Source: Rhodococcoides fascians A44A | GTDB lineage: Bacteria; Actinomycetota; Actinomycetes; Mycobacteriales; Mycobacteriaceae | Direction: 5' to 3' | Assembly (NCBI RefSeq): GCF_000760735.1 | Contig: NZ_JMEX01000005.1 | Span: forward strand, 624,223-688,222 | DNA: 64,000 nucleotides | Shown: in pieces, positions 27,878 through 35,509 of the stretch | Numbering within the stretch: position 1 is the first letter of the stretch | Layout of the letters: each line of letters opens with the position of its first letter | Translations under genes and position numbers: made by a program | Notes under the pieces: generated by a model | Seen by the model: only the letters and a program-made list of their open reading frames with translations | Told to the model about the DNA's origin: nothing | Databases searched by the model: none

Positions 27878-29262
27878 CCACACCCGAGCACTTCGACATT
27901 GCGATCATCGGATCGGGGTCGGGAAACTCCATTGCCGACGAACGCTTCGCCGACCTGAAAGTCGCGTTGTTCGAGGAGCATTCGCCGTTCGGGGGCACCT
28001 GCCTCAACGTCGGGTGCATTCCCACCAAGATGTTCGTGTACGCCTCCGAGGTCGCACAGACCATCCGTGATTCCTCGCGTTACGGCATCGATGCGTCGAT
28101 CGACAAGGTGCGCTGGCCGGACATCGTCGACCGCGTGTTCGGCCGCATCGACCCCATCGCCGCCGGAGGCAAGGACTACCGCGAGAAAGGCAGCCCCAAC
28201 GTCACCCTGTTCAGCAGTCACGCCACGTTCGTCGGTCCCCGCACGATCGACACCGGAACCGGCTCGGTCATCACGGCCGATCAGGTCGTCGTCGCCGCCG
28301 GGTCCCGTCCGGTGATTCCCGACGCGGTCGCCGAGTCCGGCGTCCGCTACTACACCAACAGCGACGTCATGCGGCTCCCCGAGCTCCCCGAGCACCTCGT
28401 CATCCTCGGATCCGGCTACATCGCAGCCGAATTCGCTCATGTCTTCGGCGCACTCGGTTCGAAGGTGTCGATCGTGGCCCGCAAGAACGCCTTGCTGCGC
28501 GGGCTGGACGTCGACGTGTCCACCCGATTCACCGAGCTGGCGCAGCGAAGCTGGGACGTCCACCTGGACTCGGGCGAGGTGTCCGCAGTCTCGGACGGCG
28601 AGCGCGTCGGCCTCGAGCTGAAGGACGGAACCCGTGTGCTGGGCGACGTCCTGCTCGTCGCCGTCGGGCGTGAGCCCAACGGCGATCGACTGGGCGCGGA
28701 GGCAGGAGGCATCGAGCTCGACGACGAAGGACGGATCGTCGTCGACGAATTCGGCCGCACCACCGCAGACGGCGTGTTCGCCCTCGGCGACGTGTCGTCG
28801 GAGTACCAGCTCAAGCACGTCGCGAACCACGAAGCCCGAGTCGTTCAGCACAACCTCCTGCAGCACGAGTGGAACGACACCTCGTCGCTGCGTGCCTTCG
28901 ACCACCGATTCGTCCCCGCCGCGGTGTTCACGCACCCTCAGATCGCCGAGGTCGGGCTCACCGAGGAGCAGGCGCGCGACGAAGGGTTCGACATCGCCGT
29001 CAAGATTCAGGACTACGGCGACGTCGCATACGGCTGGGCGATGGAGGATCGCGACGGATTCTGCAAGATCGTCGCAGAGAAGAAGACGGGTCGAATTCTC
29101 GGCGCCCACGTCATCGGTGCCCAGGCTCCGACGGTGATCCAACCACTCATCCAGGCCATGAGTTTCGGCACCACCGTCTCCGACATGGCACGAGGCCAGT
29201 ACTGGATCCACCCGGGCCTGCCCGAGGTGGTCGAGAACGCGCTCCTCGGCCTGGACATCTGA
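27874..29262 (+). CDS. mtr: Mycothione reductase
   Basis: NADPH-dependent flavoenzyme that reduces mycothiol disulfide, the actinobacterial equivalent of glutathione reductase. The 462-aa protein shows the FAD motif IAIIGSGSGNSI (9-20), the redox-active pair in GGTCLNVGCIPTKM (Cys43, Cys48), the NADPH domain LGSGYIAAEFAHVFGALGSK, a second FAD motif (GVFALGDVSSEYQLKHVANH) and the interface HPGLPEVVENAL with the catalytic His. It starts in the stop of the hydrolase gene (ATGA). Strong marker for a mycothiol-making actinobacterium. Confidence 0.96.
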   Translation: MTTPEHFDIAIIGSGSGNSIADERFADLKVALFEEHSPFGGTCLNVGCIPTKMFVYASEVAQTIRDSSRYGIDASIDKVRWPDIVDRVFGRIDPIAAGGKDYREKGSPNVTLFSSHATFVGPRTIDTGTGSVITADQVVVAAGSRPVIPDAVAESGVRYYTNSDVMRLPELPEHLVILGSGYIAAEFAHVFGALGSKVSIVARKNALLRGLDVDVSTRFTELAQRSWDVHLDSGEVSAVSDGERVGLELKDGTRVLGDVLLVAVGREPNGDRLGAEAGGIELDDEGRIVVDEFGRTTADGVFALGDVSSEYQLKHVANHEARVVQHNLLQHEWNDTSSLRAFDHRFVPAAVFTHPQIAEVGLTEEQARDEGFDIAVKIQDYGDVAYGWAMEDRDGFCKIVAEKKTGRILGAHVIGAQAPTVIQPLIQAMSFGTTVSDMARGQYWIHPGLPEVVENALLGLDI

Positions 29263-29271
29263 TTCGTTAGG

Positions 29272-29838
29272 TCACCAGGGGCTGGTGCGCAGCACGATCT
29301 CCGTGGCGAGCTCGGCCGACGCGGCCGAGGGAATGTTGTCCACACCGTCGAGTCGGACGACACGGAAATCGCCGTAGACGAGGCGGCCACTGGCGTCGGC
29401 CCCCGGCGCCTTGGTCGACCTGCCGATCACGAGTGTCGTCGGGATCTCCACGGCCGGGCAGTCGGCTGCGCGCACGGTTCCGTTCTCGTCGGCGATGGCG
29501 GGGTGGGTTCGGTCGCACACCACCAGTGACGTGAACTTTCCGAACGTGCGTGCTGCGAGGCCCCAGGCCAGCTCCGCGCCCACTCCGCTGCCGACGAGGT
29601 GCACCCAGGGCAACCCGAGTTCGGTCAGCAACTCGAGCACTCCATCGTGGTCGAGCCCGTCGATGTCCTCCACCGCAACGGTTTTGAGGTCCGAGTTGTG
29701 CAGCCGCTCGGCTACGCCGTCGTACACATCGGGGGCATCGCCTGCGTCGGGGAGCAGCAGCACGACGTGCCGCGATTCCGGACCGGCGATGCGCAGGGTG
29801 CAGCTCCCGCCGCGGGCTGCAACGTGCTTGTGATCCAT
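29272..29838 (-). CDS. Alpha/beta-hydrolase-like protein lacking catalytic residues
   Basis: 188 aa. The fold is suggested by VVLLLPDAGDAPDVYDGVAE, LPWVHLVGSGVGAELAWGLA and the strand/helix layout. At the nucleophile elbow GxSxG reads GSGVG, with Gly where Ser is expected, and the usual C-terminal His position reads VDNIPSAASAELATEI. It is therefore probably non-catalytic or uses other residues. ATG 29838 gives MDHKHVAARGGS; upstream in-frame residues look non-coding. It is convergent with mtr (9-bp gap) and divergent from the GntR operon. Confidence 0.65.
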   Translation of the reverse strand: MDHKHVAARGGSCTLRIAGPESRHVVLLLPDAGDAPDVYDGVAERLHNSDLKTVAVEDIDGLDHDGVLELLTELGLPWVHLVGSGVGAELAWGLAARTFGKFTSLVVCDRTHPAIADENGTVRAADCPAVEIPTTLVIGRSTKAPGADASGRLVYGDFRVVRLDGVDNIPSAASAELATEIVLRTSPW

Positions 29839-29901
29839 GGGATACGACGCTACTGCACCCCGATGCCGCCGATCCACAACGGACCACTTTGCTCCTCGCT
29901 G

Positions 29902-29952
29902 TTGCGTTACCCCGATCCGGGTTCTATGGTTAGTTACATGAGTAACGAACCA
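29902..29952 (+). promoter_or_regulatory. Promoter with overlapping GntR-type operator
   Basis: TTGCGT (29902-29907) and TATGGT (29925-29930) are spaced 17 bp, a good sigma-70-like pair. An 11-bp-arm inverted repeat with one mismatch, TGGTTAGTTAC-ATGA-GTAACGAACCA (29927-29952), covers the -10 and start site. This is the expected layout for autorepression by the downstream YtrA-type regulator. Confidence 0.7.
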
Positions 29953-29984
29953 CTTAACCACCCGGGCTCATGGAGCTCGCACTG

Positions 29985-30344
29985 ATGGACGAAGGTCGCC
30001 CGCTCTTCATCCAGATCGCCGAGATGGTGGAGAACTCGATCATCGACGGCGGACTCGCCGAGGAGAGCCAGGTCCCCTCGACCAACGAGCTGGCTGCCTT
30101 CCATCGCATCAACCCCGCAACCGCAGGCAAGGGTCTGGCCAAGCTGGTCGCCGACGGAATCCTCTACAAGAAGCGAGGGATCGGCATGTTCGTCACCACC
30201 GGCGCCCGCGACGCATTGAGATTTCGTCGCCGAGACGATTTCGCCGATCAGTTCATCAGGCCGTTGGTCACCGAGGCACGCAAGCTCGGCGTGACCGTCG
30301 ACGAACTCAAGTCCATGCTCGACAACTGGGAGGAAGCACCATGA
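29985..30344 (+). CDS. GntR family regulator, YtrA subfamily
   Basis: 119 aa from ATG 29985. It has the winged-helix domain (PLFIQIAEMVENSIIDGGLA; QVPSTNELAAFHRINPATAG; GILYKKRGIGMFVTTGARDA) and a short helical dimerisation tail, as in YtrA regulators of ABC transporters. GGAG at 29972-29975 sits 9 bases before this ATG; the alternative ATG 29970 (MELAL...) has no ribosome-binding site. It overlaps the ABC gene by ATGA and probably represses its own operon through the palindrome at 29927-29952. Confidence 0.9.
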   Translation: MDEGRPLFIQIAEMVENSIIDGGLAEESQVPSTNELAAFHRINPATAGKGLAKLVADGILYKKRGIGMFVTTGARDALRFRRRDDFADQFIRPLVTEARKLGVTVDELKSMLDNWEEAP

Positions 30345-31297
30345 ACGCCCGTCACGACCTCACCGTGGTCGACGACACTCCAGTCATCGCTTCGGTCCGC
30401 AACCTCACCAAGACCTACGGGGACTTCACCGCAGTCGACGGTGTCGACTTCGACCTGCACGCCGACAAGATCTACGGTCTGCTCGGTCGCAACGGCGCAG
30501 GCAAGACGACGGTCATGCAGTTGCTCACGGCGCAGAATCGCCAGAGCGCGGGCACCGTCGAGGTGTTCGGGATGCCGCCGTTCGAGAACGGCGCGGTCTC
30601 GGCCGACGTCTGCTTCGTCAAGGAAAGCCAGAAGTACCCCGACGACTTCAAGGTCCGTCACGTACTCACCTGCGCTGCACGGCTTCTCCCACACTGGGAT
30701 CAGGCCTTCGCCGACGACCTGGTCCGCGATTTCGACCTGCCGCCGTCGCGCAAGGTCAAGAAGCTCTCACGCGGTATGACCTCCGCGCTCGGAATCGTCA
30801 TAGGGCTGGCGTCACGTGCACCGCTGACATTCTTCGACGAACCGTACCTGGGACTCGACGCTGTCGCGAGACACATGTTCTACGACCGCCTGTTGGCCGA
30901 TTACGCCGAGAACCCGCGCACGATCGTGCTGTCGACCCACCTGATCGACGAGGTGAGCGACCTGATCGAGCACGTGCTGCTGATCGACAAGGGGCGGATC
31001 GTCATCGACGCCGACGCCGACGCTCTACGCCACAGCGCATTCGTGATATCGGGCGCCGCGGACGCCGTCGAGAAGTTCGTCGCTAATCACACCGTGCTGC
31101 ACCGAGAGTCACTCGGGTCCATGGCCAGGGTCAGTATCGACGCTGCCCTCACCGACGCGCAACGAGCACACGCATCCTCGCTCGGCCTCGCCGCCGAACC
31201 ACTGTCGCTGCAGCAGTTGGTCATTCGGAACACCACCGCGTACGGCCGGGGCGCCTCCCTCACATCCGATCACGCCACCAAGGAGTCGGTCTCATGA
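30341..31297 (+). CDS. ABC transporter ATP-binding protein (YtrB-like)
   Basis: 318 aa. Walker A is GLLGRNGAGKTTVMQL, the signature is a variant LSRGMTSALG, Walker B is PLTFFDEPYLGLD, and the H-loop is IVLSTHLIDEVSD. A C-terminal regulatory part of about 90 residues follows. It forms a transporter with the next membrane protein. ATGA overlaps on both sides show tight coupling of regulator, ATPase and permease. Relatives respond to cell-wall stress or bacitracin-like compounds; the substrate here is unknown. Confidence 0.9.
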   Translation: MNARHDLTVVDDTPVIASVRNLTKTYGDFTAVDGVDFDLHADKIYGLLGRNGAGKTTVMQLLTAQNRQSAGTVEVFGMPPFENGAVSADVCFVKESQKYPDDFKVRHVLTCAARLLPHWDQAFADDLVRDFDLPPSRKVKKLSRGMTSALGIVIGLASRAPLTFFDEPYLGLDAVARHMFYDRLLADYAENPRTIVLSTHLIDEVSDLIEHVLLIDKGRIVIDADADALRHSAFVISGAADAVEKFVANHTVLHRESLGSMARVSIDAALTDAQRAHASSLGLAAEPLSLQQLVIRNTTAYGRGASLTSDHATKESVS

Positions 31298-31989
31298 AAC
31301 GAACGTTCGACGTCGCTCGTCTGCACACGGTCGCATGGCCGCTGATCATCGGCTGGCCTCTCGGAATCCTCGCCATCTCGTTCGCCATCTGCTACGTCAT
31401 CTTCGCGTTGATACCCACCACCGACAGCGACTACAACTTCACCGGTGCGCTGTTCTCGATGTACGGATTTGCGGTGGGGTTCTATCTGCAGGCCGTGACC
31501 CAGACGTTCCCGTTCGCGCTCGGAATATCTGTGACCAGACGCGAATTCTTCTCCGCCACGGCACTCGTCGGCGTCGTTCAATCTGCAGTACTGGCGACCG
31601 TCGTGTGGATTCTGTCCGCCGTGGAATCCGCCACCGGAGGCTTCGGCGTCAAACTGCGCATGTTCGGAATCGTCCGATACGTGACGGACAATCCAGCCGT
31701 GCAGTGGTTCGGCTTGTTCGCGACGCTGCTGCTCGTCGCCGCGATCGGATTGTTCCTGGGAGTCGCCTATCAGCAATACCGAGTGAACGGCGTCCTCGCC
31801 ATCGGCCTGGGCACCGTCGTCCTCGTCGGAGGTGGCGCCATCCTCGTCACATGGCAACGCTGGTGGCCGCAGGTAGGGCGGTTCTTCCTCGACACGCCTG
31901 CGCTCGTGCTGCTGGGCGTCGTACCTCTGGTTCTCGCCGGACTGTTCGCGGTCACCGGATGGGCAGGGTTGCGGTCGGCAACACCCTGA
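31294..31989 (+). CDS. ABC transporter permease-like membrane protein
   Basis: 231 aa with six hydrophobic segments, e.g. WPLIIGWPLGILAISFAICY, AVGFYLQAVTQTFPFALGIS, IGLFLGVAYQQYRVNGVLAI and LVLLGVVPLVLAGLFAVTGW. The pattern FALGISVTRREFFSATAL is common in ABC-2-like permeases next to YtrA regulators. ATG 31294 overlaps the ATPase stop (ATGA). Only 14 bp separate its end from the convergent cobQ stop. Confidence 0.82.
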   Translation: MKRTFDVARLHTVAWPLIIGWPLGILAISFAICYVIFALIPTTDSDYNFTGALFSMYGFAVGFYLQAVTQTFPFALGISVTRREFFSATALVGVVQSAVLATVVWILSAVESATGGFGVKLRMFGIVRYVTDNPAVQWFGLFATLLLVAAIGLFLGVAYQQYRVNGVLAIGLGTVVLVGGGAILVTWQRWWPQVGRFFLDTPALVLLGVVPLVLAGLFAVTGWAGLRSATP

Positions 31990-32003
31990 AAAAACGTCGG
32001 CAC

Positions 32004-33512
32004 TCAGGCGTCGACGCCTCGCTCGATGACACCGAGCAGGGCGTCGACGTCGACGTTCTGCTCGACGAGATCCGCCAGCAGATCCAGTTGTTCCTGACGA
32101 AGCTGCCCGACGCTGGTGGCCGGCGACACCGTGAACCCCGACCGCCCGGAGAGTCGAGCCGCCCAGCGCAGAAACTCGCGACGGAAGTGGTCGGACTCGA
32201 GCACTCCGTGCCAGTGCGTACCCATCACCGACCCGCGCACACTGCCCTCGGATGTACCGTCGGCGTACGTCAGCAGCGGCGAATCGCCGGTACGTACGAC
32301 GCGGCCGTGGTGAATCTCGTAGCCCGACACGGCCGAATCCGCGAACCGAGCGGACGAACCCTCCACACGTGCCAGCACCTTGTCCGCACGGAATTCGACG
32401 TCGAGATCGAGAAGGCCCAATCCGTCCACCTTCTCGACGTCGGATTCGATTCCGTCCGAAATGGTCTGCCCCAGCATCTGATACCCGCCGCAGATGCCCA
32501 GAACGGGCCGACCGGTGCGGCCACGTTCCTCGAGCACCTCCGCCAGACCTGTCCTGCGCAACCACGCGAGATCGGACAACGTCGCCTTGCTTCCCGGCAC
32601 GACCACAAGATCGGCGTCGGGCAGCCGCGACGGCTCCGTCACCCACTGAACCGAGACGCCTGGCTCGCATGCAAGCGCCTCGACGTCCGTCGTGTTGGAT
32701 ATGCGGGGCAGCCGGATCGCCGCCACCCGCAGCCATTGCCCGCCCACCGGACGCGACGGACGCCCCACCGGCGCGTCGGCAACCACCCCGAGCGAATCCT
32801 CGGCGTCCATCCACAGTTCTTCGCAGTACGGCACGACACCGAACGTCGGCCTGTCCGTGAGCGATCGAAGTTGGTCCAGTCCCGGCTGCAGCAACGCCGG
32901 ATCACCTCGGAACTTGTTGATCACGAACCCCTTGATCAACGCCTGATCCTCGGGCGACAGTACCGCGACCGTTCCGTAGAGATGAGCCAGCACTCCGCCG
33001 CGATCGATGTCGCCGATTATCACCACCGGTATCGAAGCAGCGGTGGCCAGCCCCATGTTCGCGAGATCGGTTGCACGTAGGTTGATCTCCGCAGGCGACC
33101 CCGCACCCTCGCAGATCACCACGTCGAAATCGCGGCGAAGGGACTCGAGCTCGGCGGCGACGACAGTACGTAAGGCCTGCCGGTGCTCGATGTACGTGGA
33201 CGCGGACACCTGCGCCACCGCGCGTCCATGCACCACCAACTGCGACGTCCGATCACTTCCCGGTTTCAGCAGAACCGGATTGAACCGCACGCTCGGCTCC
33301 AGACCGCACGCCGCAGCCTGCAGTGCCTGCGCCCGCCCGATCTCCCCGCCGTCGAGCGTCACCACCGAGTTGTTGGACATGTTCTGCGCCTTGAACGGCG
33401 CCACGGACACACCGCGACGCGCCAACATCCGGCACAGGCCCGCCACCAACACACTCTTGCCCGCATCGGACGTCGTACCCGCAACCAGTAGCGCACCGCC
33501 CAGAGTCGTCAC
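32004..33512 (-). CDS. cobQ: Cobyric acid synthase
   Basis: Amidates side chains b, d, e and g of adenosylcobyrinate a,c-diamide. The 502-aa protein has the P-loop-like [54 protein letters not shown], and a glutamine amidotransferase half with Cys in [12 protein letters not shown] and His in [11 protein letters not shown]. Start GTG 33512 is formed by the first CAC of the repeat array at 33510-33659, so its leader is repeat DNA. It is separate from the main cob operon, and no B12 riboswitch is seen upstream. Confidence 0.94.
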   Translation of the reverse strand: MTTLGGALLVAGTTSDAGKSVLVAGLCRMLARRGVSVAPFKAQNMSNNSVVTLDGGEIGRAQALQAAACGLEPSVRFNPVLLKPGSDRTSQLVVHGRAVAQVSASTYIEHRQALRTVVAAELESLRRDFDVVICEGAGSPAEINLRATDLANMGLATAASIPVVIIGDIDRGGVLAHLYGTVAVLSPEDQALIKGFVINKFRGDPALLQPGLDQLRSLTDRPTFGVVPYCEELWMDAEDSLGVVADAPVGRPSRPVGGQWLRVAAIRLPRISNTTDVEALACEPGVSVQWVTEPSRLPDADLVVVPGSKATLSDLAWLRRTGLAEVLEERGRTGRPVLGICGGYQMLGQTISDGIESDVEKVDGLGLLDLDVEFRADKVLARVEGSSARFADSAVSGYEIHHGRVVRTGDSPLLTYADGTSEGSVRGSVMGTHWHGVLESDHFRREFLRWAARLSGRSGFTVSPATSVGQLRQEQLDLLADLVEQNVDVDALLGVIERGVDA

Positions 33513-33659
33513 AACCCGAACTTCGTTCCGCAGGCTCTGCTCGGAGCCTTCACAACGAGGTTCGTTCCGCAGGCTCCACTCGGAGCCTTCACAACGAGGT
33601 TCGTTCCGCGGGCTCCACTCGGAGCCCTCACAACGAGGTTCGTTCCGCAGGCTCCACTC
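33510..33659. repeat. Palindromic ~39-bp tandem repeat array between map and cobQ
   Basis: Three full units and a partial one: 33510-33550 (slightly diverged), 33551-33589, 33590-33628 and 33629-33659. Each reads CACAACGAGGTTCGTTCCGC, then AGGCTCCACTCGGAGCCTT. Two inverted repeats alternate: GGCTCC-ACTC-GGAGCC and AACGA-GGT-TCGTT. Units abut without spacers, so this is not CRISPR. The array spans the whole gap, contributing the cobQ start codon and the map stop codon region. Confidence 0.9.
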
Positions 33660-34533
33660 ACGGCAGAGTGAGAATTTCGCAGCCCGTGTCCGTGACGACG
33701 AGGGTGTGCTCGAACTGCGCGGTCCACTTGCGGTCCCGTGTCACCACCGTCCAGCCGTCGTCCCACATCTCACCGTCGATGGTGCCCAGGTTGATCATCG
33801 GCTCGATCGTGAAGGTCATGCCCGGCTCGATGATGGTCTCCACCGACGGCTGGTCGTAGTGCAGCACCACCAGGCCGTTGTGGAACGTGGTGCCGATGCC
33901 GTGGCCGGTGAAATCCTCCACGACGCCGTAACCGAAACGATGCGCGTAGGACTCGATGACGCGGCCGACGACGTTGAGCGCGCGCCCCGGCTTGACTGCC
34001 TTGATGGCACGCATCGTCGCTTCGTGCGTGCGTTCGACGAGCAACCGCGCCTCCTCGGAGACGTTCCCGGCGAGGAATGTTGCGTTGGTGTCCCCGTGAA
34101 CACCGTCGATGTAGGCAGTCACGTCGATATTGACGATGTCACCGTCCTGAACGACGGTGGAATCGGGGATGCCGTGGCAGATCACCTCGTTGAGGGACGT
34201 GCAGCACGATTTCGGAAATCCCCTGTAGCCCAACGTCGACGGGTACGCACCGTGGTCGATCATGTACTCGTGCGCGATGCGGTCGAGTTGGTCGGTCGTC
34301 ACACCGGGTGCAACGGCTTTACCCGCTTCCTGGAGCGCGCGAGCGGCGATGGTGGACGCGACCCGCATCTTCTCGATCACCTCGGGCGTCTGAACCCACG
34401 GCTCGCTGCCTTCGTTCGCTGTCGGCTTCCACGCGTACTCCGGTCTTTCGATCGACGCGGGAACGGACAGAACCGGTGATACGACACCCGGCACGAGTGG
34501 CTGGCGCGGCTTGCTCTCGGCGGTCACAGACAT
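33658..34533 (-). CDS. map: Methionine aminopeptidase, type I with N-terminal extension
   Basis: Removes initiator Met from nascent proteins. The 291-aa protein resembles mycobacterial MapB (Rv2861c), whose Pro-rich N-terminal extension ([20 protein letters not shown]) contacts the ribosome. The dimetal site residues are visible: Asp in [20 protein letters not shown], His in [11 protein letters not shown], Glu in TIEPMINLG and Glu in [10 protein letters not shown]; the substrate His is in [11 protein letters not shown]. The stop codon lies in the last, truncated unit of the palindromic repeat array. Confidence 0.95.
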   Translation of the reverse strand: MSVTAESKPRQPLVPGVVSPVLSVPASIERPEYAWKPTANEGSEPWVQTPEVIEKMRVASTIAARALQEAGKAVAPGVTTDQLDRIAHEYMIDHGAYPSTLGYRGFPKSCCTSLNEVICHGIPDSTVVQDGDIVNIDVTAYIDGVHGDTNATFLAGNVSEEARLLVERTHEATMRAIKAVKPGRALNVVGRVIESYAHRFGYGVVEDFTGHGIGTTFHNGLVVLHYDQPSVETIIEPGMTFTIEPMINLGTIDGEMWDDGWTVVTRDRKWTAQFEHTLVVTDTGCEILTLP

Positions 34534-34592
34534 GCGTCCAGGGTAGTCGGTGAGCCTCGAACCCGATCGTCACGGCCCGATACCCCACCCGC

Positions 34593-34598
34593 TATGAT
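34593..34598 (+). promoter_or_regulatory. Candidate -10 element upstream of the GAF-LuxR gene
   Basis: TATGAT lies 30 bp before the GTG start. GAGGAG (ribosome-binding site) lies between them at about 34616-34621. The -35 position (TCACGG) is weak, which fits an activated promoter. Confidence 0.4.
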
Positions 34599-34627
34599 GC
34601 AGGTCACAGGACCCCGAGGAGCCCGAC

Positions 34628-35509
34628 GTGTCGACCGACGAAATGCCACGCCCCCGCACACGTGACGGCGTTCTTCGTCCACGTGACGGGGATGCGCTGC
34701 GTGCCGAACTGAGGCACATCGCCGACGCGTCGGGAGTCCCGGTCGTGTTCGGCGGTGAAGTCGACTCGCACACACTGTGTCTCAGCCACTTCCACGGCAC
34801 CAGAACACGAGGTCTCGACGGACTCGTCATTCCGAGCAGGTCCGGCCTCGGCGGCCGAGTGCTGGATCAACGTCGTCCCGCCGCGGTCAGCGACTACCGA
34901 GCGTCGATGTACATCACCCACGATTACGATCAGCCGGTCCTCGGCGAGGGTCTGCAATCGATTCTGGCTGTTCCTGTCGTCGTCGCGGGAGCGTCACGGG
35001 CGGTGATGTACGCAGCGATCCGAGAACGCGGACCCATGGGCGACCGCGTGGCGGACAGCATGATCCGCGCATCGAAGCGGCTGGCGCAGGAAATCGCCGT
35101 CCGCGACGAAGTCGACCGTCGGTTGCGCCTGATGGACAGCGTCGCCGCACACCCCGCTGCGCCCTCGACGTCGGCGACGGAGACCCTGCGCGAGATCCAC
35201 GCCGAATTGCGCACCCTATCGGGATCCGACATCGACGAAACCGTGGCAGCACGGCTCGTGGAACTGTCCGACCGCATCGCAGGCTCGTTGCGCGGTCCCG
35301 ACGTGGAATCGGACGTGACACTCTCCGCTCGCGAAACCGACGTTCTCGCGCAGATAGCACTGGGCTGCACCAACGCGGAGGCAGCCGCGAGGCTGTCACT
35401 CAAGCCGGAGACGGTCAAGTCCTACCTTCGGTCGATCATGAGCAAGACCGGCACGCGCACACGCCACGAATCGGTGGTCGCCGCACGCCGGTTGGGCCTT
35501 CTCCCCTAG
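34628..35509 (+). CDS. GAF-domain LuxR/NarL-type transcriptional regulator
   Basis: 293 aa. The N-terminal GAF-like domain (about 20-150: SGLGGRVLDQRRPAAVSDYR; GLQSILAVPVVVAGASRAVM) precedes a helical linker and a C-terminal LuxR helix-turn-helix (LSARETDVLAQIALGCTNAE; AARLSLKPETVKSYLRSIMS). There is no receiver Asp, so it probably senses a small molecule rather than phosphorylation. GTG 34628 follows a strong GAGGAG. Such regulators often control aromatic or propionate metabolism, but no target is adjacent. Its TAG shares CTAG with the PBP stop. Confidence 0.88.
   Translation: MSTDEMPRPRTRDGVLRPRDGDALRAELRHIADASGVPVVFGGEVDSHTLCLSHFHGTRTRGLDGLVIPSRSGLGGRVLDQRRPAAVSDYRASMYITHDYDQPVLGEGLQSILAVPVVVAGASRAVMYAAIRERGPMGDRVADSMIRASKRLAQEIAVRDEVDRRLRLMDSVAAHPAAPSTSATETLREIHAELRTLSGSDIDETVAARLVELSDRIAGSLRGPDVESDVTLSARETDVLAQIALGCTNAEAAARLSLKPETVKSYLRSIMSKTGTRTRHESVVAARRLGLLP

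Noticed and set aside
33510..33659. CRISPR array
   Set aside because: Units abut directly with no spacers, each is itself palindromic, and no cas genes are present.
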